From: an uncultured Magnetococcales bacterium
Lineage (GTDB): Bacteria; Pseudomonadota; Magnetococcia; Magnetococcales; Magnetaquicoccaceae
DNA: 9,467 bases
Direction of reading: 5' to 3'
Assembly: GCA_903913345.1 (NCBI GenBank)
Contig: CAIWLA010000619.1
Location: 1-9,467, forward strand
Position numbers and translations under genes: made by a program. This document shows positions 1 to 5,742 of this stretch, in pieces (the stretch's first letter is position 1; every line of letters begins with the position of its first letter). The notes under the pieces are model-generated. The model saw only the letters and a list, made by a program, of their open reading frames with translations. It did no database searches and had not been told where the DNA came from.

Positions 1-363
1 ATCGATGACGACCTCCAGGTGACGGCCTTCTCCTCGGTCAAGAACGATTTTATCGATTTTAACGAGATTTCCACCGGGGTGCGGTATCAACTGTTGTTGG
101 CGGTCCGTGTGGCCCTGGCTCAAGCGTTGGCCGCCCGTGTCGGTCGGTCGGCACAGATGATTGTCCTGGATGAGCCGTTTGTCTTTTTTGACCGGCAGCG
201 GGTCCGGGAATCCCTGGAGGCCCTGCGCTGTGTCAGCGAACAGATCACCCAGGTATGGGTCATTGCCCAGGCCCATGAAGAGGGCGTGGAGGCTGCGGGG
301 GATCTGTTGGTGCGGTGTGGGGCCGAGGAGGACTCTTTGATGGTACAGGGTTTGACAATTTGA
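1..363 (+). CDS. AAA/ABC-type ATPase, SMC/YhaN/SbcC-like, C-terminal fragment
   Basis: The reading frame is open from base 1, so the gene starts upstream; the window holds its last 120 codons, ending at TGA 361-363. Seen: an ABC-signature-like segment 'STGVRYQLLLAVR', then a Walker B strand ending 'MIVLDEPFVFFD', then a D-loop-like 'RQRVRESLEALR' and a short beta-strand/His region ('VWVIAQAHEE'). This order is the C-terminal lobe of SMC-type ATPases (RecN, SbcC, YhaN), which usually have a long coiled coil upstream and act on DNA or as structural ATPases. The exact family cannot be fixed because the Walker A half is missing. The stop overlaps the start of the next gene (TTGA at 360-363), so the two are probably translated together, although a functional link between an SMC-like ATPase and a secreted binding protein is not obvious. 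Confidence 0.8.
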   Translation: MDDDLQVTAFSSVKNDFIDFNEISTGVRYQLLLAVRVALAQALAARVGRSAQMIVLDEPFVFFDRQRVRESLEALRCVSEQITQVWVIAQAHEEGVEAAGDLLVRCGAEEDSLMVQGLTI

Positions 364-1250
364 ATAGATATCGACTGTTTCTTTTGGCCGTTTTGTTGCC
401 GGTCCTGGGGTGGAGTCTGGCCGCAGAGGGGCGCACTGCCACGATCGGGGGGTTTATTCGGACCAAGGGTTCCGACACCCTGGCGGCGGTCTCGTCCCGT
501 TGGGCGGCCCAGTATCAGGCCCGAACGCCGGGCATCACCGTGGAGGCCGCCAGTGGCGGTTCGGGCAATGGGATTGCCGCCTTGATCAATGGTCATGTGG
601 ATATTGCCGATACCAGTCGTCCCCTCAAGACCCATGAGGTACGGCAGATCCTCTCCCGTACCGGCAAGCAACCGGTCCTTTTTCTGGTGGGGTTGGATGC
701 CCTGTCGGTGATTGTCCATCCCCTCAATCCGCTGCATGGTCTCTCGGTGAAGCAGTTGGCGGAGATCTATGGCCGGGATGGTTTGATCCCTCACTGGGAA
801 AATCTGGGGGTGGTGGTCCCTGGTTGTGAGGATCAGGAGATTGTCCGTATCAGTCGCAAGAACAATTCGGGCAGTTATTATGAGTTTCGTGAGGATGTCT
901 TGAAGCCCGGTCGGCATTTGAATGCCAATCTGGAATATGTGGATTCTTCCGAGGCGGTGGTGCAGCGGGTGGCGCGGACGCCCTGTGCCATTGGTTATGT
1001 GGGGATGGGTCGGGTGACGGCGGCGGTCAAGGCCCTGTGTATCACCAGTGGGAAGGGTCCGTGTGTCCCTCCGACGGCGGCCACTGCGTTGGAAAGGCGT
1101 TATCCTTTGACGCGCAACCTTTATCTGGTGACGTTGGGACCGCCCAACGAGGTGGTCAAGGCTTATGTGCAGTGGATTCTGGGGCCAATGGGGCAGGATA
1201 TTTTGCAAAAGTCCGGTTTCACGCCTGCGCCTGTGGTCAAGGTGGAATAG
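360..1250 (+). CDS. PstS-like periplasmic phosphate-binding protein
   Basis: This 296-residue protein is of the PstS/PBP-like class that captures phosphate (or a similar oxyanion) in the periplasm for an ABC importer. From TTG at 360 it begins with a good signal peptide: basic MNRYR, hydrophobic LFLLAVLLPVLG, and a small-residue cleavage zone near residue 22. Family motifs follow: GSDT (37-40), a glycine-rich GGSGNG (66-71), DIADTSRP (81-88), GLDALSVIVHPLNPL, then NNSGSYYEF, CAIGYVGMGR and a C-terminal GQDILQKSGF. These are the phosphate-loop and hinge signatures of PstS relatives. Four cysteines in the mature part could form disulfides. The frame also stays open back to GTG 315, but that would put about 15 odd residues before the signal peptide; TTG overlapping the upstream stop is preferred. 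No pstCAB genes follow, so it is an orphan here; it could also serve as a sensor or scavenging protein. Confidence 0.82.
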   Translation: MNRYRLFLLAVLLPVLGWSLAAEGRTATIGGFIRTKGSDTLAAVSSRWAAQYQARTPGITVEAASGGSGNGIAALINGHVDIADTSRPLKTHEVRQILSRTGKQPVLFLVGLDALSVIVHPLNPLHGLSVKQLAEIYGRDGLIPHWENLGVVVPGCEDQEIVRISRKNNSGSYYEFREDVLKPGRHLNANLEYVDSSEAVVQRVARTPCAIGYVGMGRVTAAVKALCITSGKGPCVPPTAATALERRYPLTRNLYLVTLGPPNEVVKAYVQWILGPMGQDILQKSGFTPAPVVKVE

Positions 1251-1260
1251 ACAGGGTTGC

Positions 1261-1311
1261 GCTCCTTTTGCCTTTTGCCTTTTGCCTTTTTCCTTTTTCT
1301 TTTCCCTTTTA
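1261..1311 (+). repeat. Pyrimidine-rich tract with CCTTTTG tandem units
   Basis: Directly after the PstS-like stop there are three exact CCTTTTG units (1264-1284) that degrade into CCTTTTT, CTTTTC and CCCTTTT, giving about 50 bases of almost pure pyrimidine on the plus strand. It looks like a slippage-generated simple repeat. It contains no hairpin of its own and no gene; a role in transcript release is possible but not shown. Confidence 0.6.
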
Positions 1312-1315
1312 CTAT

Positions 1316-1442
1316 CAGGGGGTCCAGGGGGGATTATCCCCCCTGGTGGGTCCAGGGCAAAGCCCTGGTATTTTGATCCTTTTTACCACATATGGGGCTT
1401 CGCCCCAAACCCCACCAGGGGGATAATCCCCCTGGACCCCTG
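1316..1442. repeat. Nested-palindrome intergenic repeat, copy 1
   Basis: This 127-bp element has near-complementary ends: the left arm CAGGGGGTCCAGGGGG... pairs with the right arm ending ...CCCCCTGGACCCCTG. Each arm is itself a palindrome: 1324-1346 has 11-bp arms (CCAGGGGGGAT / its complement) around a single T, and 1415-1435 has 10-bp arms around a single A. Two more hairpins lie inside: CCAGGGC-AAA-GCCCTGG (1352-1368) and GGGGC-TTC-GCCCC (1394-1406). A second copy with the same ends lies at 5605-5729. It has no coding capacity and sits between two convergent genes. It is probably a non-autonomous mobile repeat (MITE/REP-like) that may also act as a two-way transcription barrier; no target-site duplication was identified. 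Confidence 0.8.
1352..1374 (+). terminator. Possible intrinsic terminator for the PstS-like gene
   Basis: Inside repeat copy 1, the stem CCAGGGC / GCCCTGG with an AAA loop (1352-1368) is followed on the plus strand by TATTTTGATCCTTTTT, a T-rich though interrupted tail. It lies about 100 bases after the PstS-like stop in the right orientation. The imperfect U-run and competing larger palindromes lower the confidence. Confidence 0.4.
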
Positions 1443-1446
1443 TGCC

Positions 1447-1851
1447 TCACCCGCCCGCGACGGCCTCGATGGCACTGCGCAACCGTTTGTCCGCCTCTTT
1501 TGCCACCGCATCCACCTCCGGGTGGGCGATCATCATGGCCATGACCATCGGATTGATGGCCGCCATCTCGACCTGATCTCCCGTCATGCGGACCACCACA
1601 TTGCAGGGCAGAAGGGTGGCAATATCGGGGGCGGCGGTCAAAACACGCAGGGCCAGGGGGGGATTGCAGGCCCCCAGGATGACGGTTCGGGGATAATCGG
1701 CATTCATCTTTTTCTTGAGGGTGGTTGAGACATCGATCTCGCAAAGAATGCCAAAACCCTGAGCCGCCAGCGCGGCGCGCAGGGCCTCGACCGTGGCGTC
1801 GAACGACAGGGGGGATGGGGTGATCATGGCATAGTGGGGCATGTTTTCCAT
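1447..1851 (-). CDS. DUF302 domain protein
   Basis: The product is a 134-residue soluble protein that is essentially one DUF302 domain. Seen: the family-typical stretch GACNPPLALRVL (around residues 60-71) and LLPCNVVVR (80-88), with cysteines at 37, 62 and 83; there is no signal peptide. The chosen start is ATG at 1851 (MENMPHYAM), with GGAG about 11 bases upstream; the frame extends further up to 1959, but that part runs through the divergent promoter region and does not look like the family. The biochemical role of DUF302 is not established; relatives often lie near sulfur or redox genes. The gene is divergent from an ArsR-rhodanese regulator, which suggests it is a target of that repressor. 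Its 3' end is 4 bases from the repeat element. Confidence 0.82.
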   Translation of the reverse strand: MENMPHYAMITPSPLSFDATVEALRAALAAQGFGILCEIDVSTTLKKKMNADYPRTVILGACNPPLALRVLTAAPDIATLLPCNVVVRMTGDQVEMAAINPMVMAMMIAHPEVDAVAKEADKRLRSAIEAVAGG

Positions 1852-1889
1852 GGTGACTTTTGCTCCTGGATACAGGGTGAAGATGAACC

Positions 1890-1913
1890 GGACGGTCGAA
1901 CAGTCAACCGTCC
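1890..1913. promoter_or_regulatory. Candidate operator (7-bp inverted repeat) in a divergent intergenic region
   Basis: GGACGGT at 1890-1896 is mirrored by ACCGTCC at 1907-1913 with a 10-base spacer. It is the clearest dyad in the 162-bp gap between the DUF302 gene (starts 1851, minus) and the ArsR-rhodanese gene (starts 2014, plus). The position fits an autoregulated ArsR-family binding site serving both genes. ArsR-family operators are typically imperfect 12-2-12 type dyads, so the spacing is not textbook. No convincing -35/-10 pair was found to anchor it. Confidence 0.35.
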
Positions 1914-2013
1914 ACCCCAGAGCCTGATACAGGAATCGCCCCAGGTCAAGGTATGCCAATGGGCGGTGCCCCCTCTCCAGACCGCTTTTTCAGACCACCG
2001 GGTACACGTGAAG

Positions 2014-2670
2014 ATGTCCGATCTCTCTTTCAAACATCAATTGTTCGATCAACTGGCGCGGGTGGGCAAGGCGGTGGGGCAGGGGCATCGTCTGGCCCTG
2101 TTGGACTATCTGGCCCAGGGGGAGCGCGCGGTGGAATCCCTGGTGCAGTTGACGGGGCTGTCGGTGGCCAACACCTCGAAACATTTGCAACAGTTGCGGC
2201 AGGCCGGGCTGGTGGTGGCCCGCAAGGAGGGGTTGTATGTTTATTATCGCCTCTCCGATCCCGATGTGGTGACCTTGTTGGGGGTGATTCGTCGCCTGTC
2301 GGAGCGGCATCTGGGGGAGGTGGAGGGGTTGGTGCGGCACTATCTCTTGTCCAAGGATGGCCTGGAGCCGATGGCCCGTGAGACCTTGCTGGAGCGGATG
2401 CGAGAGGGGACGGTGACGGTTCTGGATGTGCGTCCGGCGGAGGAGTATGCGGCGGGTCATCTGCCCATGGCCTTTCATATTCCGTTGCGTGCCCTGGAGC
2501 ATCGTCTGCATGAGTTGCCTCTGGATCGGGAGGTGGTGGCCTATTGTCGCGGGGCCTTTTGTGTCCTCTCTTTTGAGGCGGTGGCCTGGTTGCGGGAGCG
2601 GGGCTATCGGGCCAGACGGTTGGAGGAGGGGTTTCCGGAGTGGCGATTGGCCGGATTGCCGGTGGAGTAG
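2014..2670 (+). CDS. ArsR-family repressor fused to a rhodanese domain
   Basis: This 218-residue protein has two domains. Residues about 8-95 form an ArsR-type winged helix with recognition region 'LSVANTSKHLQQLRQAGLVVARKEGLYVYYRL' positioned at about 49-80. Residues about 120-215 form a rhodanese domain with VLDVRPAEEYAAGHLPMAFHIP, the active-site loop C178-R-G-A-F-C183, and EGFPEWRLAGLP at the end. Rhodaneses carry a persulfide on the loop cysteine. ArsR-rhodanese fusions are a known group thought to couple sulfur-transfer chemistry to DNA binding. The classical ArsR metal-binding CVC motif in helix 3 is absent, so a metal is an unlikely ligand. The start is ATG 2014; an in-frame GTG at 2008 is an alternative and no strong ribosome-binding site decides it. 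It is divergent from the DUF302 gene and probably controls both. Its stop is 5 bases from the stop of the convergent minus-strand gene. Confidence 0.88.
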   Translation: MSDLSFKHQLFDQLARVGKAVGQGHRLALLDYLAQGERAVESLVQLTGLSVANTSKHLQQLRQAGLVVARKEGLYVYYRLSDPDVVTLLGVIRRLSERHLGEVEGLVRHYLLSKDGLEPMARETLLERMREGTVTVLDVRPAEEYAAGHLPMAFHIPLRALEHRLHELPLDREVVAYCRGAFCVLSFEAVAWLRERGYRARRLEEGFPEWRLAGLPVE

Positions 2671-2675
2671 GGGGA

Positions 2676-3281
2676 TCACCATGTTTTCGGCACAAAATCA
2701 ACACCATTGGCCAGTTCCACCGTCTCCCCGCTGCGGCGAATGACAAACAGCCCCTGCGCCAGGGCGAGCCGTTCGGCCTCCTCTTCCACGGTGATCCCGG
2801 CGACGGCCCCGTAGATGCGGTGGTGGCCATAGGCGGGGAGGAATTCGGTCAATTCCGGGAGTTGCCGCCGGTGTCCCTGCACCTCTTCCACCGTCAGGTG
2901 GCTGCTGACCAGCATGGCCACGGCGATGGTATCGGTGGCGAGCAATAGATCGATCCGCATATAGCGACCGATGGGCAATTTGGGGGTCAGTCGGGTATGG
3001 ATCTCCGCAGCCGGGAGGGGAAGGCCGAACCCGGCAAAGAGGGTGGGGCAGGCCGGGATGATCAATTGATCGATAAATCCCCCCCAGCGGCCATCCCATG
3101 GGGGTGGGGTCGAGGGGTCGATGGCTGGCTCGACCACCGGTGGCGGCGGGGGCGATGGCGGGGTGGGGGTTGGCCGCTGTTTTTCCCACGCCTCCTGGCA
3201 GGCCAGCAGCCGTTTTTCCCACCGGCGGTCGGTTTTGCGGAGTATTTTCTGGAGGGCGCGGCGGGTCACGGCTTTACGCAT
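2676..3281 (-). CDS. Degenerate PD-(D/E)XK nuclease-fold protein (DUF3782-like)
   Basis: The product is 201 residues. A basic, probably helical N-terminus (1-35) leads into a proline-rich linker (36-62), then a domain resembling DUF3782-type restriction-endonuclease-fold proteins: FIDQLIIPACPTLFAGFGLPL, RIDLLLATD (D111), HLTVEEVQGHRRQL, HRIYGAVAGITV and GLFVIRRSGETVEL. In relatives the strand before HLTVEEV normally reads like VEVKS, giving the catalytic E-x-K; here it reads M-L-V-S-S (123-127), so both E and K appear replaced (L124, S126). D111 remains. The protein is therefore probably not a nuclease but may still bind nucleic acid or protein. The start is ATG 3281, inside the end of the HicB-like gene (8-nt overlap, ATGCGTAA), which implies translational coupling. 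The family call rests on remembered motif resemblance. Confidence 0.72.
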   Translation of the reverse strand: MRKAVTRRALQKILRKTDRRWEKRLLACQEAWEKQRPTPTPPSPPPPPVVEPAIDPSTPPPWDGRWGGFIDQLIIPACPTLFAGFGLPLPAAEIHTRLTPKLPIGRYMRIDLLLATDTIAVAMLVSSHLTVEEVQGHRRQLPELTEFLPAYGHHRIYGAVAGITVEEEAERLALAQGLFVIRRSGETVELANGVDFVPKTW

Positions 3282-3483
3282 GGGGGTTCTCCCAACGGGA
3301 ACGGATATCTTTTTGTCGCAGAAGGATTCGATTGGCTTCCAGCACCATTTGCACGGCTTCGGCCAAATGGGTACGCGCCTCGGCCAACGTCTCACCCTGA
3401 GTGTTCGCCCCAGGCAGCTCTTCAATAAATTCGATATACCCTTCAGGTACTTTTTTGAATATGGCCGTCCGTTTGATATCCAT
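3274..3483 (-). CDS. HicB-like small protein (antitoxin-type fold)
   Basis: A 69-residue protein that begins MDIKRTAIFKKVPEGYIEF and continues with EELPGANTQGETLAEARTHLAEAVQMVLEAN. The beta-strand pattern followed by 'LPG..TQGET..EA...L.EAV' is that of HicB/UPF0150 proteins, the antitoxin half of HicAB pairs; the DNA-binding C-terminal extension seen in longer HicB proteins is absent. No HicA-like toxin (short, with a G-x-H-x motif) lies beside it. Instead the next gene overlaps by 8 nt and encodes a nuclease-fold relative. The start at ATG 3483 matches where family members begin; an in-frame ATG at 3507 would add eight residues and lies 11 bases after the upstream stop, so it is a real alternative. 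The gene could be a solitary HicB-domain protein or half of an unconventional pair. Confidence 0.72.
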   Translation of the reverse strand: MDIKRTAIFKKVPEGYIEFIEELPGANTQGETLAEARTHLAEAVQMVLEANRILLRQKDIRSRWENPHA

Positions 3484-3518
3484 CGTGACAACGCCCTGAA
3501 TGTCCATTTTTAGAAAAT

Positions 3519-5096
3519 TTACCCCCCCAAAGGCCGACTCTTCAACGGCACCACCGGCAGATCCGCCAACCGCTGCACCGGTTCGGTCACCACCCCTCCC
3601 GAACGTTTCAACCAATACCGCTCCATCGCCTCAATAATGGCCGTATCAAATTTTTTGCCCGCCCCCTGCTTGAGAATCATCAACGCCTCTTCGGCGGGCA
3701 TCCGGCGGCGATAGTGGCGATCCGCCGTCAGGGCCTCAAAAATATCCGCCACCGTGATAATCTTGGCCAAAAACGGAATATACCGGTTCAACAATCCCGT
3801 CCCATACCCGGAACCATCCATGTATTCATGATGCGAGGCGGCAATCTCCGGGACATGCCGGTATTTGCGGGAAAAACGCATCTTGGTCAATATCTCCTGC
3901 GTATAGGCCACATGCTTCTTGATCTGATCATACTCCCCCCCCGTCAACGGACCGGCCTTTTTCAACACATTGTCCGCCACCCCCAGCTTGCCATAATCAT
4001 GCAAAAAACCCGCAACCCGAACCACATCCACATCATTCTCCGACAACCCCATCTCCCGCGCAATCCCGCAGGCATAGTCACTGACCAACTGGGAATGACC
4101 CGCCGTCAGGGGATCCTTGGCATCGATCGATGCGGCCATCACCTCGATAAAACTGTGAAATTGCGTCTCATGCTCCTGAAACAGAATGGCATTTTCCAGG
4201 GCAATCGAGGCAATGGAGGCCAAAGCCTGCAAGGCATCCATCTCCGCCGGCCCAAACAGCGTCCCATCCTTCCTGTTGATGATCTCCACCACCCCCAACG
4301 GCTCCCCGTTGCCCGACTTCAGAGGCATCGCCACAATATTGCGGGTGCGATAGCCGGTCTTGAGATCGGTCTCCGGGTTGAAAAATTCACTCTGATAGGC
4401 ATCCTCGATCACCAACGTCTGCCCGGTAAAGACCACCCAACCCGCAATACCCAGATTGACCCGTACCCCAATGGCCGGTCGGCCCTCCATGCCGGTGGCA
4501 TAGAGGGAATACAAAACCCCCTGCGCCGTGTTCAATACAAAAAATGTTCCCCGTTCGCACTCCAGTTCCGCCACCCAATGGTCAATCCAGCCCTTGGCCC
4601 GTGGCGCGTCCAGGGTTTGAAAAAATTCGGGGGAAGAGATCCCCCGAATCTCCTGGGCCAGCCTCTCCTCATCGGCCTGGGAAAAACAGCCCTCCTGCTT
4701 GTTCAACAATTGCACCGCACCCAATACCCGACCCTGCCCGTCCGTGACGGGAGCCACCAGGACCGTCTCGGTCTTGAAACCGGTGATATGGTCCACCTCC
4801 CGGTTGAAAAATGGGACATTGTAGGCATCAATGACATTGATGATCTCCTTGCGGAGAAAGGCCAAACCCACAATGCCCATCTTCAACGCCAGCCGTATCC
4901 CCCCCTGCACACCCAACGCCGCCTGGGAGCACAACTCCATCCGCTCCCAGTCCAGAAAAAAGAGGGCAGCACGGTCCGCCCCACACAGATCCGCCGCCGC
5001 CTGGGCAATCAACGGCGGCAGGAGATCCCGATTGCGGGTGGAACCCAACTGCAATTGGATATCCAAAAGTTTTCTGCTGATGGGGTCAGACAACAT
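3519..5096 (-). CDS. GAF-GAF-HD-GYP signalling protein (c-di-GMP phosphodiesterase-like)
   Basis: This 525-residue cytoplasmic protein has two GAF sensor domains (about 20-150 and 165-305), each with the usual end pattern 'LGAVQLLNK' or 'LGVVEIINRKDG', a short helical linker, then an HD-GYP domain (about 312-495). Metal-ligand residues of HD-GYP enzymes are visible: H334, H366-D367 with K370, H395, H422-H423, and D451. The signature loop reads HHEYMDGSGYGTGL, so the motif is GYG (430-432) instead of GYP. HD-GYP proteins hydrolyse cyclic di-GMP; with all metal ligands present, activity is likely but the Pro loss is notable. The start at ATG 5096 is fixed by AGGAG 7 bases upstream; an ATG at 5117 lies before that site. 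It is 49 nt downstream of the CusF-like gene and 35 nt ahead of the HicB-like gene on the same strand, suggesting co-transcription. Confidence 0.93.
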   Translation of the reverse strand: MLSDPISRKLLDIQLQLGSTRNRDLLPPLIAQAAADLCGADRAALFFLDWERMELCSQAALGVQGGIRLALKMGIVGLAFLRKEIINVIDAYNVPFFNREVDHITGFKTETVLVAPVTDGQGRVLGAVQLLNKQEGCFSQADEERLAQEIRGISSPEFFQTLDAPRAKGWIDHWVAELECERGTFFVLNTAQGVLYSLYATGMEGRPAIGVRVNLGIAGWVVFTGQTLVIEDAYQSEFFNPETDLKTGYRTRNIVAMPLKSGNGEPLGVVEIINRKDGTLFGPAEMDALQALASIASIALENAILFQEHETQFHSFIEVMAASIDAKDPLTAGHSQLVSDYACGIAREMGLSENDVDVVRVAGFLHDYGKLGVADNVLKKAGPLTGGEYDQIKKHVAYTQEILTKMRFSRKYRHVPEIAASHHEYMDGSGYGTGLLNRYIPFLAKIITVADIFEALTADRHYRRRMPAEEALMILKQGAGKKFDTAIIEAMERYWLKRSGGVVTEPVQRLADLPVVPLKSRPLGG

Positions 5097-5103
5097 GGCT
5101 CCA

Positions 5104-5108
5104 CTCCT
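5104..5108 (-). promoter_or_regulatory. Ribosome-binding site deciding the HD-GYP start
   Basis: AGGAG on the minus strand, 7 bases before ATG 5096. It lies between the two possible in-frame ATGs (5117 and 5096) and so selects the second. Confidence 0.7.
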
Positions 5109-5145
5109 GTCTGGCATGGCAAAAGGGGTTCAAGGGGCGCATGAC

Positions 5146-5484
5146 CTAATGGGCTGGCCCCATCTCCGTAATCGTAAAGGTGGTCTGTTCCGAGCGGGTG
5201 ATGGTAAAATGGACCGACTCTCCCGGTTTCAGACCCTCCAGCTTGACCCCTTGCGCCACGGAAAAATTCATGCGCATGGCGGGCCAGCGGAATTCCGGTA
5301 CCGCCGGGTGCTCTATGTCGGCGGTTCGTTTGGCGAGATCCACGCCATGCAATGTTCCGGTCACTTGTGCGGTGGCGGTGGTCTGGGTCATGGGTGGGTG
5401 TTCATGCTCCATGCCCGCCATGGCCACGCCACTGGCCAACCATGCCGTTGTCGCCAACACCATAATGCGCATTCTTTGGTTCAT
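5146..5484 (-). CDS. CusF-like periplasmic copper-binding protein
   Basis: A 112-residue exported protein. The start at ATG 5484 has AGGAG (5491-5495) 6 bases upstream. Residues 1-23 are a signal peptide (basic MNQRMR, hydrophobic core, cleavage after AMA). The mature part is one CusF-type small beta-barrel with the Cu(I)/Ag(I) site: H59, W67, M70, M72 in 'EHPAVPEFRWPAMRMNFSV'. In E. coli CusF, His, Trp and two Met hold Cu(I) and hand it to the CusCBA pump. A Met/His-rich stretch MEHEHPPM (25-32) right after the signal peptide could bind further metal. No CusCBA, CopA or metal regulator lies in this window, so it may act as a stand-alone copper chaperone or buffer. It is first in the run of minus-strand genes ending at 2676. 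Confidence 0.88.
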   Translation of the reverse strand: MNQRMRIMVLATTAWLASGVAMAGMEHEHPPMTQTTATAQVTGTLHGVDLAKRTADIEHPAVPEFRWPAMRMNFSVAQGVKLEGLKPGESVHFTITRSEQTTFTITEMGPAH

Positions 5485-5604
5485 CAGTCTCTCCTGAATG
5501 GATGGGGATAAAAGGCTCAGAGTAACCACATTGCCGGGGGGTTGGCAACCATAATCCATAAAAAGAGGGGGGCTGGGTGCAGAGGAGGGGTCTGTGTCAA
5601 CGAT

Positions 5605-5729
5605 CAGGGGGTCCAGGGGGGATTATCCCCCCTGGTGGGGGTTTGGGGGCGAAGCCCCCAAGGTCTTGAAATTTAAATATATGAGGATTCGCCCCAAACC
5701 CCAGCAGGGGCGGTGCCCCTGGACCCCTG
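5605..5729. repeat. Nested-palindrome intergenic repeat, copy 2
   Basis: A 125-bp element with the same outer ends as the element at 1316-1442. Its left 23-bp palindrome (5613-5635, 11-bp arms around T) is identical to that of copy 1. The centre differs: it has a GGGGGC-GAA-GCCCCC hairpin (5645-5659) and an AT-rich stretch (about 5665-5685). The right side carries a changed hairpin, CAGGGGC-GGT-GCCCCTG (5705-5721), but the shared CGCCCCAAACCCCA lead-in and CCTGGACCCCTG end. It sits 13 bases past the trpA stop, so it may end or stabilise the trpBA transcript. The remaining gap to the CusF-like gene (5485-5604) holds that gene's leader; no clear promoter was recognised in it. Confidence 0.8.
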
Positions 5730-5742
5730 CCAGATGGAAGAA

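Noticed and set aside
120..1208. Long open frame (362 codons) on the minus strand
   Set aside because: It is antisense to the ATPase end and the PstS-like gene, has an Arg/His/Thr/Gln-rich composition typical of an opposite-strand shadow, and shows no family motif.
1316..1442. CRISPR-like array or attachment site
   Set aside because: There is one structured element per locus with no regular spacers, no integrase gene and no direct repeats flanking it.
1852..1959. N-terminal extension of the DUF302 protein
   Set aside because: The frame is open but crosses the divergent promoter and dyad; the DUF302 family begins near ATG 1851.
1920..1965. TTGACC ... TATCAG as a minus-strand promoter for the DUF302 gene
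   Set aside because: The spacing between the boxes is only about 14 bases, too short for a standard sigma-70 promoter.
2030..2830. Proline-rich 266-codon frame on the minus strand
   Set aside because: It is antisense to the ArsR-rhodanese gene; the proline richness is a by-product of GC-rich codons read in reverse.
3714..5144. 476-codon open frame on the plus strand
   Set aside because: It lies opposite the GAF-GAF-HD-GYP gene, whose domains are unmistakable; its own translation is rich in His, Gln, Arg and Pro with no recognisable domain.
5540..5550. Palindrome GGTTG-G-CAACC upstream of the CusF-like gene as a metal-regulator operator
   Set aside because: It is only 5-bp arms, has no matching promoter elements, and does not resemble the CueR-type dyad.
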